Shown here piece after piece: positions 11,421 through 22,588 of a DNA stretch of 64,000 nucleotides. The notes beneath the pieces are model-generated. The model searched no databases. It saw only the letters and a program-made list of their open reading frames with translations, and was not told the DNA's origin. The stretch comes from Chondrosia reniformis. Lineage: Eukaryota; Porifera; Demospongiae; Chondrillida; Chondrillidae. A program made the position numbers and the translations under genes. How positions within the stretch are numbered: position 1 is the first letter of the stretch; every line of letters begins with the position of its first letter. The stretch is from the NCBI GenBank assembly GCA_947172415.1, contig OX359189.1, positions 10,058,501 through 10,122,500 of the forward strand, given 5' to 3'.

Positions 11421-13836
11421 CAGTTAAAGTATCTATTAAAGTATTAAAGCCTATAGTAGTCACAGATATGTAGGTCCTGTTACATAAGTACATACTCACA
11501 TTACACCTTTACATACAACAAATTAATGTTTGTTTCTTCCTGGAGAAACTGCCTGATCTTAATTATCAATACACTTGGAAATGCTGTACACAATTTGTTG
11601 ATGTATACTACACTAGAGCTGTATGTGAATAACTCTCCCCTAGCAACTAAATTTACAAGCTTAAGTTCATCCTGAGGTAGTAGCGGTAGTTCAGTACGAA
11701 TCGCCATCAGAGATCAAAGGAAGCCATCTTCTCAACTGACCGACAGTCGGGTTTAATTGCGAAACGACGCCATCTTGGAAAAGGTCAGTTTGCTCTGCAC
11801 AGGAAGTACGAGGAGTTAGACATGTACTATTAGATATGCAGTACACATTCATTATCTTCTAATGGTCTAGTCCCCCAAATCCAAAGAAAATCAATAGCTA
11901 TTCATCTTCCAATACCTTCCACCTGTTCATTGTCCTCACTGTAGGAATGGTGGAAGCATTGTCAGCTCTTAAAGTATACCTTTGAGATTAAGAAAAGTTT
12001 GATAAAAATTAAAATTGCTCTATTTCTCACCATGTCTTGTTACAAAATAAGTTTGTGTCCAAAAATGAACAGCTGTCAATATTTCTGCATTTCATAACTT
12101 TAAAGATAAATGTAAAAATTTTCTTTCTATAAGAATATATAGTGAAGATGTAGGGATGGCGCAAACATACAGAAACAATTACAAGAAAGGATGTTACACA
12201 ATGAAGCATTAGTTGTGTAAGGGAACAAGGACATGATTCATTTACTGGACGAAGATCTCTAGTGCTTAGTCAAGCACAATGAGTTGTGATCAGCAACTTC
12301 TGATAATACCCACGGAATACAATTTGTGCGCATGTTTAGATAGCAATTCAAAATATGCATACTAATGTAGAATCATTTAATGTAATATTTATTCTACGTA
12401 TGGCCAGGTATGTGTACATATGAGAATTATATGAACATTTAGATTATGGTAATACTTTCATTATGCAGAGATATTTACCAGCATAGTGGACCAGAGTGAC
12501 TGTAGGAATGTACGTATATATAGATGACCTCAGTTAATATTTAAGTAGCCACTTTTACTAGTTATTTACCAGCATAGTGGAGTGACTGTAGGAATAGGTG
12601 AACGATATTCATAACTTTATCCTTTATCAGGAAGATATTTTTTTGCAAGTCATGGAAGTTTTGTTAGTTATGAAGTCAGCTCTAATCTACTTAGTATCTT
12701 TGTTGGCATTCAATATTTGAACCCTATATACTAACAAAATGACATCCTCATGCAGCATATATGATGTTTTATGTATTATAGTAGTAGCAGTAGTACTGTA
12801 TACATATTGTGCTGATCATGAGTATACAAGAATGATAAAAAAATCTAATTATATAGTCCACAACATTTGCCTCATATTTCAGAGTAGATGGATTATTTAA
12901 TGCTAAAATTTGTCAATTATCCAAGCAGGTGTCACAATACAAGTATTTGGTATATGATGATGTTATTTTCTATGTATCAACAAAGTTTTCTATAAAGTCT
13001 TACCTCAGGTACTCGTACAAAAATAAAATTAAACACTATTCATGTCAAGACAATCAAATTGCACAACACTTTGGGAATTCCCCCAACAAGATTAATGCAC
13101 ATAGATAAAAAAGGTGTTAGGTAATAAGTTTGCATAGAAATCTGTGTGGCAACCAAAACATTACAACAGGCGACATTACTGTAAATAAACAATGAATCTA
13201 ATTTTCTGGTTTCCAGCCTTCAGGGTTTATTTATTTTTAACTTTATAATTGAATAGTTAAACTGAGGTATAATTGAATAAGCCTTCTCTAGCTCTGAACG
13301 TGTTGCTTAACCACATAGAAAAGGGCAGTAGAACAGTCTTATGAAAGTTAATTGTACTGAGCAGTGCAATTAGTAACTCCCTTATATATATGCAAATTCT
13401 TGATGACATTACATGACATTGTAATCTATTCAGCTAAAATATGTATATGTGGAAGTTCAGTTTCAGAAAAATAAAAAAAATGGAAAATAAATTCTTTTGG
13501 CTAACTGTTACCACAGTTAGACTACATGATCTAATGTATAAAGTTGATCACTGAAAGCAACAGTGGCACACACCAAGCTGCATGCACAGTAGAAGCACTG
13601 TTCATCTGCTTTTCTAAAGATTTATACAGAGACAATAGTAGTAAGGAATTATATGCGTATTATTGATAAACTATATACAATTTATCATGAAGTGGCATTC
13701 TAGGTTGGCTATGTCAAAACATTAGTAATGATCTATTGTGAATCATTAGGTTGGAATCGAGCGAATCATCTCTACAATTTATCACTTTTTTTACTTAGTT
13801 TATATCTTATACTAGTAATCATGTATATTATCTGAC
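11421..13836. repeat. Left copy of a tandem duplication of about 2-2.5 kb
   Basis: From about 11600 to the Ig exon at 13837-14154, this segment is repeated with small indels at about 14405-16587. An identical 60-aa open frame appears in both copies (12027-12209 and 14973-15155, minus strand). It has no domain, and its preservation is explained by the recent duplication. I see no gene in the non-exonic part. Confidence 0.7.
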
Positions 13837-14154
13837 CATTCACAATCAACATAGGAAAAGGTTGTGGCTGATTCGCTATCTCTCCATTGTTCACAACACA
13901 TCTAATTATAGTCCCATTCCAAAATGTTGTAATGTTTGACAGAGTGAGAGGAGAACGATAATCACTTCCTACTGTAGCCACCATTCCATCTGGAAATGTT
14001 CTGTTACTACCAAGGGCATATTCTCCACCATTTTCCAGGAACCAAAGCAGTTGGACTCTAGCTTGATCAAGCAAAGCAACACAAGAGAATAGGTATTCCC
14101 CTCCTTCTGATACAGTTACATTCCCTTTAGGATATTCAGTAAACTGGACATTAC
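13837..14154 (-). CDS. Single V-like Ig exon (M, copy 1)
   Basis: A phase 1-1 exon of 106 codons, with acceptor cattcattag at its high end and donor GTCAGA at its low end. It encodes one V-like Ig domain: EYLFSCVAL (first Cys), LLWFLE (core Trp), YRSPLTLSNIT, IIRCVVN (second Cys), ending PQPFPMLIVN. It is the same domain type as the first Ig of receptors A, B and C. No signal-peptide exon lies immediately upstream, unlike the copy at 16588-17100. It could be an internal exon of a longer M gene running from 17100 downwards, or a stranded duplicate. Confidence 0.6.
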
Positions 14155-16587
14155 CTAATGAATGTATACAGAAATAACACTCCAATATATAGCTACAGCC
14201 TAACCCTATATTATTTTGGACCAACCTATGCTTGTAACCATTCGTTGTACAACAAAAATCTTTCAAAAGCCATTGAACACTTTTTAATTAAAAGCTGGTT
14301 TCAAATTGGTTATTAACTTCTTGCTTTGATTCTTTTTCAATATTTTTACTGTCTACAGTCCAATTAATGTTTAATGAAAGTTTCATCTGGTAATTCTTTC
14401 ATGCGCTATATACTACACTAGAGCTGTATGTGAATAACTCTCCCCTATTTATTCCAGCCATAAAATTACCATCTGCTGCCATTATCATTCAGCAATGGGC
14501 AAAGGAATGAGTTGTTGTTCCAGTAATTTTCAGGAGTGATTGACTTAACAGTCCCAGTGCGTTAACAGGCTATATGCCATGCATACTAACCTTTGTAATA
14601 ACATCTCTATTGTCAGCAACTAAATTTACGTCATCCTGAGGTAGTAGCGGTAGGTCAGTACGAATCCTGACCGGTAGTCGGGTTTAATTGCGAAACGACG
14701 CCATCTTGGAAAAGGTCAGTTTGCTCTGCACAGGAAGTACGAGGAGTTAGACATGTACTATTAGATATGCAGTACACATTCATTATCTTCTGATGGTCTA
14801 ACCCCCCAAATCCAAAGAAAATCTATAGCTATTCATCTTCCAATACCTTCCACCTGTTCATTGTCCTCACTGTAGGAAGTTGCTAGTCCATCAGCAGACA
14901 ATGGTGGAAGTGCTCTTAAAGTATACCTTTGAGATTAGGAAAGTTTGATAGAAATTAAAATTGCTCTATTTCTCACCATGTCTTGTTACAAAATAAGTTT
15001 GTGTCCAAAAATGAACAGCTGTCAATATTTCTGCATTTCATAACTTTAAAGATAAATGTAAAAATTTTCTTTCTATAAGAATATATAGTGAAGATGTAGG
15101 GATGGCGCAAACATACAGAAACAATTACAAGAAAGGATGTTACACAATGAAGCATTAGTTGTGTAAGGGAACAAGGACATGATTCATTTACTGGACGAAG
15201 ATCTCTAGTGCTTAGTCAAGCACAATGAGTTGTGATCAGCAACTTCTGATAGTACCCACGGGAATAAAATTTGTGCGCATGTTTAGATAGCAATTCATAA
15301 TATGCATACTAATGTAGAATCATTTAATGTAATATTTATTCTATGTATGGCCAGGTATGCATACATATGAGAATTATATGAACATTTAACACTTTCATTA
15401 TGCATAGTTATTTACCAGCATAGTGGAGTGACTGTAGGAATAGGTGAACAATATTCATAACTTTATCCTTTCTCAGGCAGATATCAAAACTGTTTTTGCA
15501 AGTCATGGAAGTTTTGTTAGTTATCATAATTGGTGACAAGCCAGCTCTAATCTATTTTGTATCTTAGCCAGCATTCAAAATTTGAACCCTATATACTAAC
15601 AAAATGACATTCTCATGCAGCATATATATAATGATGTTATTTTCTATGTATTAACAAAGTTTTCTATAAAGTCTTACCTCAGGTACTGGTACAAAAATAA
15701 AATTAAACACTATTCATGTCAGGACAATCAAATTGCACAGCACTTTGGGAATTCCCCCAACAAGATTAATGCACATAGATAAAAAGGTGTTAGGTAATAA
15801 GTTTGCATAGAAAGCTGTGTGGCAACCAAAACATTACAACAGGCGACATTACTGTAAATAAACAAATAAACAATGAATCTAATTTTCTGGTTTCCAGCCT
15901 TCAGGGTTTATTTCTTAACTTTAATTTTGAATAGTTAAACTGAGGTATAATTGAATAAGCCTTCCCTAGCTCTGAAAGTGTTGCTTGACCAGTAGAACCC
16001 TAATTGTTGATTCTAGAGAGGCATTCTTGCATATTCTTCTTATTTTGCACACACAGGGACACTGACTGAGTTAGATATTTGGTTCATCTGTCCTTCAGTC
16101 TTATGAAAGTTAATTGTACTGAGCAGTGCAATTAGTAACTCCCTTATATATATGCAAATTCTTGATGACATTACATGACATTGTAATCTATTCAGCTAAA
16201 ATATGTATACGTAGAAGTTTAGTTTCAAAAAAATGGAGAATAAACTCATATGGCTAACTGTTATCACCTACTAGACTACAAGATCTGATGTATAAAGTTG
16301 ATCACTGAAAGCAACAGTGGCACACACCAAGCTGCATGCACAGTAGAAGCACTGTTCATCTGCTTTTCTAAAGATTTATACAGAGACAATAGTAGTAATG
16401 AATTATATGCGTATTATTGATAAACTATATACAATTTATCACAAAGTGGCATTCTAGGTTGGCTATGTCAAAACATTAGTAATGATCTATTGTGAATCAT
16501 TAGGTTGGAATCGAGCAAATCATCTCTACAATTTATCACTTTTTTACTTAGTTTATATCTTATACTAGTAATCATGTATATACTGAC
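14155..16587. repeat. Right copy of the 2-2.5 kb tandem duplication
   Basis: Repeats 11600-13836 with scattered substitutions and indels, including the stretch at 14690-15330 (copy of 11750-12370). An insertion of about 100 bp near 15995-16095 is specific to this copy. No independent gene seen. Confidence 0.7.
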
Positions 16588-17100
16588 CATTCACAATCAA
16601 CATAGGAAAAGGTTGTGGTTGATTCACTATCTCTCCATTGTTCACAACACATCTAATTACAGTCCCATTCCAAAATGTTGTAATGTTTGACAGAGTGAGA
16701 GGAGAACGATAATCACTTCCTACTGTAGCCACCATTCCATCTGGAAATGTTCTGTTACTACCAAGGGCATATTCTCCACCATTTTCCAGGAACCAAAGCA
16801 GTTGGACTCTAGCTTGATCAAGCAAAGCAACACAAGAGAATAGGTATTCCTCTCCTTCTGATACAGTTACATTCCCTTTAGGATATTCAGTAAACTGGAC
16901 ATTACCTAATGAATGTATACAGAAATAACACTCCAATATATAGCTACAGCTGAATATTATATTATATGGTGGATTGGTTTATAAATTCTCGATCCTTTTA
17001 CTGTCTACAGCTGTCATTCCTAATCTTACATTTTACAATACTCACCTGTGGAAGCATGGCATAACATAATTAGAAATAATTCTGCAAAAATGGTATACAT
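16588..17100 (-). CDS. Signal peptide plus V-like Ig (M, copy 2, 5' end)
   Basis: Exon 1 (17100-17046) starts at an ATG and encodes MYTIFAELFLIMLCHAST, a signal peptide ending in phase 1 with donor GTGAGT. Exon 2 (16905-16588, 106 codons) encodes the same V-like Ig as copy 1, differing at a few residues (EGEEYL, TVIRCVVN, EIVNQ). No TM or tail exon follows before the next Ig copy at 14154. The simplest model joins 17100, 16588, 14154, 13837 and possibly the hydrophobic end at 9837; phases agree at every junction. Likely secreted or GPI-anchored; ligand unknown. Confidence 0.6.
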
Positions 17101-18310
17101 CTTGCACAGAGGATTTGCTAAACAGCTGTCTCTATCCTTTATATATGGAACAGCTGAGTGTATTCATAGACAATTATGCAATACTAACTAAAACATAAGC
17201 ATTATATATACATTGTACAATTATAGCATTATATATACATTATACAAGCATTATATATACATTGTACCATATATAAATAGAACAGCTTTCAGTAAACAGG
17301 AACTATTTAAGTGTATTCATAGACAATTATGCAATACAGTCACTAACACATAAGCATTATACAAATCAACTGACATTGTACCATATATATAGAACAGCTT
17401 ACAGTAAACAGGAACTATTTAAGTGTATTCATAGACAGTTATGCAAACATTAATGCCTGGCAAACAATGTTTTTAGCTATATACACTGAAATGCTAAAAT
17501 ACATGCATGTAAAGCTGTTCACTCCACTATCTCTTTCATTATCACACTTTCAACAATAAATACATGCTAGGGAAGAGTTGTATGTAAACAATTTCTAGGA
17601 GTGATTGACCTAATGAAAATTACAGTCCAACTCCCAGTGCGTAGACAGGAAATATATCATATGTATACTAACCTTTGTAATATCTCTATTCAGTGATACA
17701 TCCAGGAGTATTGGTTGTATTCGAACAAACTACCGAACTGCATATAACTTTATAGCTTTACTTTTTTGAAAATATCTTAGACCCGCATACTTTTAAACCG
17801 TTAGCGGTAGTTCAGCAACCTTTGGTATATAGATCGACGATTAGAGGGAAGCCATCTTCTGAACAGTCGTTTAATTGCGAAACTGCAACTCCACTATGCA
17901 TAGTTTATAAGTTTTGCTTTCTTTTTTCAGTATATTAAAATTAGGTTAATTATTAGCAACCATTGTACAAATGAGTTTTGCTAATGAATCAAGGGATGAG
18001 AATCTTTAAGCTAACTCTGTTCATATGGTATTATTTACCAGGTAGCAAAAACATTAGAACGTGTCCATAGTCTTGCCTTTATCGAGTTTACAAGAGCCAA
18101 GGACTCAATGAAAACCCACCAATGAAGACAAAGACTCCTAGGATCGTTGACGATTGGGTGGAATTCCCATTCATGCAGAAACAGCTGTCTGGCCCATTGG
18201 AGGAAAAAAAAGAGAAGCCTAGATAACAGTATCCTCATCCAGAGCTCTTAGGTAGTAATTAGTCGAAGAATATTGTGTTTTAAGTTTATATCTTCCTTAT
18301 AGTTCATGAA
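17101..18310. other. Intergenic with short tandem repeats
   Basis: About three diverged copies of a unit around 'gaacagct' plus 'gtgtattcatagacaattatg' lie at 17140-17450. Around 17570-17830 there is a decayed third copy of sequence also found near 11600-11760 and 14420-14700. No gene recognised. The region where gene E's signal-peptide exon would be expected (by comparison with inverted paralogue D) has no such exon. Confidence 0.5.
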
Positions 18311-18358
18311 AACCGATGTATGGCGTTATAGATTGCTTATATATGTTCAAATTAACAG

Positions 18359-21300
18359 GTCCTTACTGTCAAAAAATTCAGCCAAGCGGAATGCTGATTA
18401 TTCAAGAAGGAGATACGACATCGTTCAACTGCACTAACGAGGGATCGATGCAGCCTGATATTGTAGTCCAGTTAAATGGACAAGTTATTCCATCAACTCA
18501 AGAACTTTTAGAGTTCACTTCTCTTCCTAACGGAGCTAGCTACACGTTCGGACCAGTTACTAGGGATCACAACGGAGGTACATTAAGATGCTGGTTTATA
18601 CTCTTGCCAGTCGAGAGTCAATATTCTGCTGAAATACTTCTCAGTGTTGTTGGTGAGTTATCGCTGTTATATAGCCGGACGGTGCTACGTTCATACGCAT
18701 GGTGTATACACGTATAAGTTTACTGTCCTCTGCCGTACTCTTTATTTGTATATATAGTACCTCCTTGGCCGGTAGTCACTCCACCGATCACAAACGAGAC
18801 TGCTATAGAAGGAACATCCTTCACTACTCTTCTAACTATAACTGGTGATCCATTTCCAGTAAGTAGTAATATTGTTATAACTAGAGATGGAGTTACTGTA
18901 CAAGATGACAGGATTACTGTTAATATTGGATCTGGTAATGGAGCATCTAGCTTTACAATAGAAAATGTTAATCGTACTGACAGTGGATCTTACACAGTAA
19001 ATGTGACTACTACAGTAAATGTGACTACTACAGTAAATGTGACTACTGCAGTAAATGTGACTACTGCTGTTGTCAACTTGGATGTGTACTGTGAGTTGAG
19101 ACATAAATTTATATAAGTGTATGAAATACTATTTCTAAACGTACGTAGATCCTCCAGAATTTGCTGTTCAACCAGCTCAGATGCAGAATATTGTGTTTAC
19201 TGAAAATTTCACATTCAACTGTACTCCATCAGCTGCCAACCCTCCACCTAGTAGTTATGTGTTTGAGAGAGATGGAGTGAACATCACAGAAGGAGTGAGT
19301 GGATCCATCTTAACTGTCTCTTCTCTGAAGAGAAGGGATCATGAAGATAGTGGAAACTACACTTGTAATGTGACTAATGAAGCAGGAAGTGTTACCATAG
19401 CAACATGCCTGAATGTGTTGGGTGAGTTTTTTGTATGTATGTATAGTAATTCTTCCTTTTAGTTCTGACATGTCTCAATTTCAATAAGGTCCTCCAAGTG
19501 TTCCACAAGACATCAAATCTGATGATGTTGGTCCATTCAGTATCACTCTAAGTTGGGAGGTACCATCTGATGATGGAGGAACTAGTCAACCTCTCTCCTA
19601 CACTGTCAGAGTGATAAATGACACTGCCAACTTGTCCTTCAGTACAACTTCATCTCAATTGACCTTAACTATGGATGATGGAATATGGCACAGTTCAATG
19701 TATAGTGTAAGAGTAGTAGCTGAGAATGAATATGGAGTGAGTCCTCCAGCAGCCAGTACCTTTACTACACCTGACTCAGGTATGTGAGATGTAGTTCCAT
19801 GTAGTGTATAGTGAGGTATATGAGTATTTGTCTGTTATGTAGTTCCTATTATTGAGAGTGTATCAGTTGAAGCACTCTCACTGACTATTCTATCAGTGGA
19901 TGTTGTACTACTGACTGACGGAGGACAGGATGTGGATAATTATACAGTGAGTATGTTTATTCAAGAATTATAAATTTACATTTGAATTGGTTATAATTTG
20001 AGCATCAACAACACTTGTTAGTAATCAAAGTATTAGATGTTTCAACGTTTCATCAGCAATAAATGAAGAGGAGGGGGATACAACCAGTTTAAATAGAAGA
20101 AAGTTTAAGAAGAAGATTAAGAATCCAGAACACACACCACTGTCTTAACATGAACTGACTTACGGGTCAAAATATCCTAATACTTTGATTAATAACAAGT
20201 GTTGCTGATGCTCAAATTATAACCAAATTATTATAAACGCAACAAGTCCTGCTTATATTACTTCAAATATACATTTATCTGAATATATATAGTAATTATC
20301 AATATGGTTTTTAGATAGAAATTTTATCAAGGGATTACTTTAATGAAAGTGTGGTTCATCTAAAGAAATTGGCAAAATGCCACTTGACAGTAGGCCACTT
20401 AACTGAAGGAAAACATTTTAACATCAGTGTCACTGCCACAAACAGTATTGGAAGTTGTCAGTTTTACTCGAATTTCACTGTAAAATGTAAGTATCTGTAT
20501 AGCACTACATAGTCTATATATATATATATGCTAATTGTGCTGATGAAGACCTCCAGGTTGAAACTTTCTATTTTAAGAATTCATATTGCAGTTGCTCAAT
20601 ATTTCCTGTATCCTATACATTACGATCACAACATATACCCCTGATTCACTTTATACATATAATTTAGTTGCTGATCATGATTTTATATCTTTTTTACAGT
20701 AAATTCTAATTATTCCTTTGGAGAACCAAGTTAGTCTGTTAATACAGACTGCATACGTGTATATAATATGTATAGTACAGAAAATCTCTACATACGTATA
20801 TATACATAACATCCATAATATTATATATATATGTTACAATAATAATAATAAAATAAAGACAGTTAGATATACATAATATATATAAAATATAGATCTGACT
20901 TTTAAATATATATATACAAAAGGTTGCAATTGTAGACAAAAGGTCTATAGTGACCTAGAAATTTAAAAGTAAGCTGGCTGTGAAATATTAATTTAGAAAT
21001 TGTAAAATTGGTTTACAAATTAGCATTTTGGGATACGTACATGCAGAGAGATCCATATATATAATATATAGTTATACAGTTATATATTATATAACTGTAT
21101 AATTTTATTTACTATCAGAGTGTTCCGTGTCAACCATCATTGGAGGTGCTGTGGGAGGAGCTGTTTCACTAATTATTCTTGTAATCTCTGTCATGCTGGT
21201 TATTGTATTTTGCCTTATGAAAAGAAAGGAAACAGATTTAAGTGAGTTAAATTAGTAGCTTGTCTTGTTTGATTTAATCTATAGATAATATAGTTTTACA

Positions 21301-22339
21301 TAATCCCATACATTTTGTATACAGAGGATAAAACAGAGTGAGTCAATTCTAAAGACACAGTTACCAGTTAGCTTGTAGAAGGATGCAAAAGGATTGAAGT
21401 TGAAATAACTTATAATACCATATATATACATGTATCAGGATATAATGCGAGTGTAAAAGATTGCTAATTACCGGTTTAAGTAAACATCGTGATTAAAAGA
21501 ATGTGAGATAAAGCTTAGGTGTACAGGAAGTCTGACACCCGCATTCAATTCCTGATATATATATCTAATACCGTACATGCACATATGCATGGGTAGATAT
21601 ACAATATATTTGTACATACGTATATAAAAGGAAGTAGCATTGTTGTATATAAAAACTGTATCCTCACCCAATGCTATTATATAGATTTTCTATAAGTAAT
21701 GACTCGGGGAATACATTTTAAATGTTTTTCTTTAGCCTCACATATACATACATATATTGATTTCTAAAAACATGACATTGTACCTTTAATTGAAAGGAAT
21801 ATCTGTGTCACTAATGAAGTCAATAATACTGAAATAGTGGAATCAATGTATGCTGAAACTCTAATATATGAAGAAACATGTGAAGTGAGCCAAACATTGC
21901 AAAGCAACAACATTAATAGAAAGGTAATCTATATATATTGAGACTGATCAAGTGTATTATATTTAATTGAAACTATATAATTTTAATATTAAGTTTGTAT
22001 AGTTATAGTCATTTTCTATAGTAGGGTTATTGTAAATTAAAAAAATAATGTTTAGCTATAATTTAACCGAAAGCATACACATAATCATAAGGCACTGCAT
22101 ATGGCACTCTAATTATACAGTGAAATCAAAAATTATGAGAGCCTGAATGTACATGTATATAGCAAATATAACACACAATGCCACATATAATATATATATA
22201 TCATTTTTAGGGAGTTTTATATGCAAACTTAGTCTTTCCGAAAGATAAAGATGAAGAACTAAAAAGATTGAGAATACCGGGGATACAAACTGTTGAATAC
22301 TATGAAGTAAAACTGGCTGATCATGGCACACCTCAGTAG
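18359..22339 (+). CDS. Receptor E: Ig-Ig-Ig-FN3-FN3-TM with multi-ITIM tail
   Basis: Exons: 18359-18652 (Ig, SFNCTNEG and LRCWF), 18758-19090 (cysteine-less Ig), 19149-19421 (I-set Ig), 19489-19779 (FN3), 19843-19946 plus 20315-20486 (second FN3, phase-0 intron), 20700-20729 (30-nt stalk exon), 21119-21241 (TM), 21325-21337 (13-nt micro-exon), 21797-21923 (ESMYAETLIYEET) and 22211-22339 (tail end, stop TAG). Phases agree throughout, about 629 codons. The last exon carries VLYANL and VEYYEV, both ITIM-type; YAN is also a Grb2-like YxN. The signal peptide is missing: an open frame from an ATG at 18316 reads into the first Ig exon, but it has no convincing signal sequence. The front is an inverted duplicate of receptor D, while the tail is the type 1 kind. 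Confidence 0.7.
19988..20225. mobile_element. MITE-like insertion in the receptor E FN3 intron
   Basis: Terminal inverted repeats of about 48 bp (outer end TGGTTATAATTTGAGCATCA) enclose about 140 bp with no coding capacity. AAT occurs on both sides as a possible 3-bp target duplication. It lies in the phase-0 intron between the two halves of the second FN3 domain. Confidence 0.65.
20730..21118. other. Intron between stalk and TM exons of E
   Basis: AT-rich, with ATAT simple runs. No additional exon was found. Confidence 0.4.
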
Positions 22340-22588
22340 ATTATATACTGCAACTCATGATCAGTATATGTATAATTCCATATCTCAATTTGTCACTTTC
22401 ACATGTACATATGTATGACTAACATCTCATCCAATTTATTATTCTGTTTCTTCAATTGCAATGGTCACAAGAATTAACACAGAGCAATTATTGATAATTA
22501 GTAGAGTTTACAACCATGCAGTCACTGCATAGGTAAATCATTGTACGTATATGCATACAAATATAAATATAATCCTTCAATATTATAA

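Noticed and set aside
12027..15155. Identical 60-aa frames at 12027-12209 and 14973-15155
   Set aside because: Identity is explained by the recent tandem duplication of the whole segment. No domain, no splice context and no Ig similarity.
18035..18238. A 67-aa minus-strand frame (with HEWEFHPIVNDP) upstream of receptor E, briefly considered a retroelement fragment
   Set aside because: Too short and without catalytic motifs; no supporting homologous sequence or element ends nearby.
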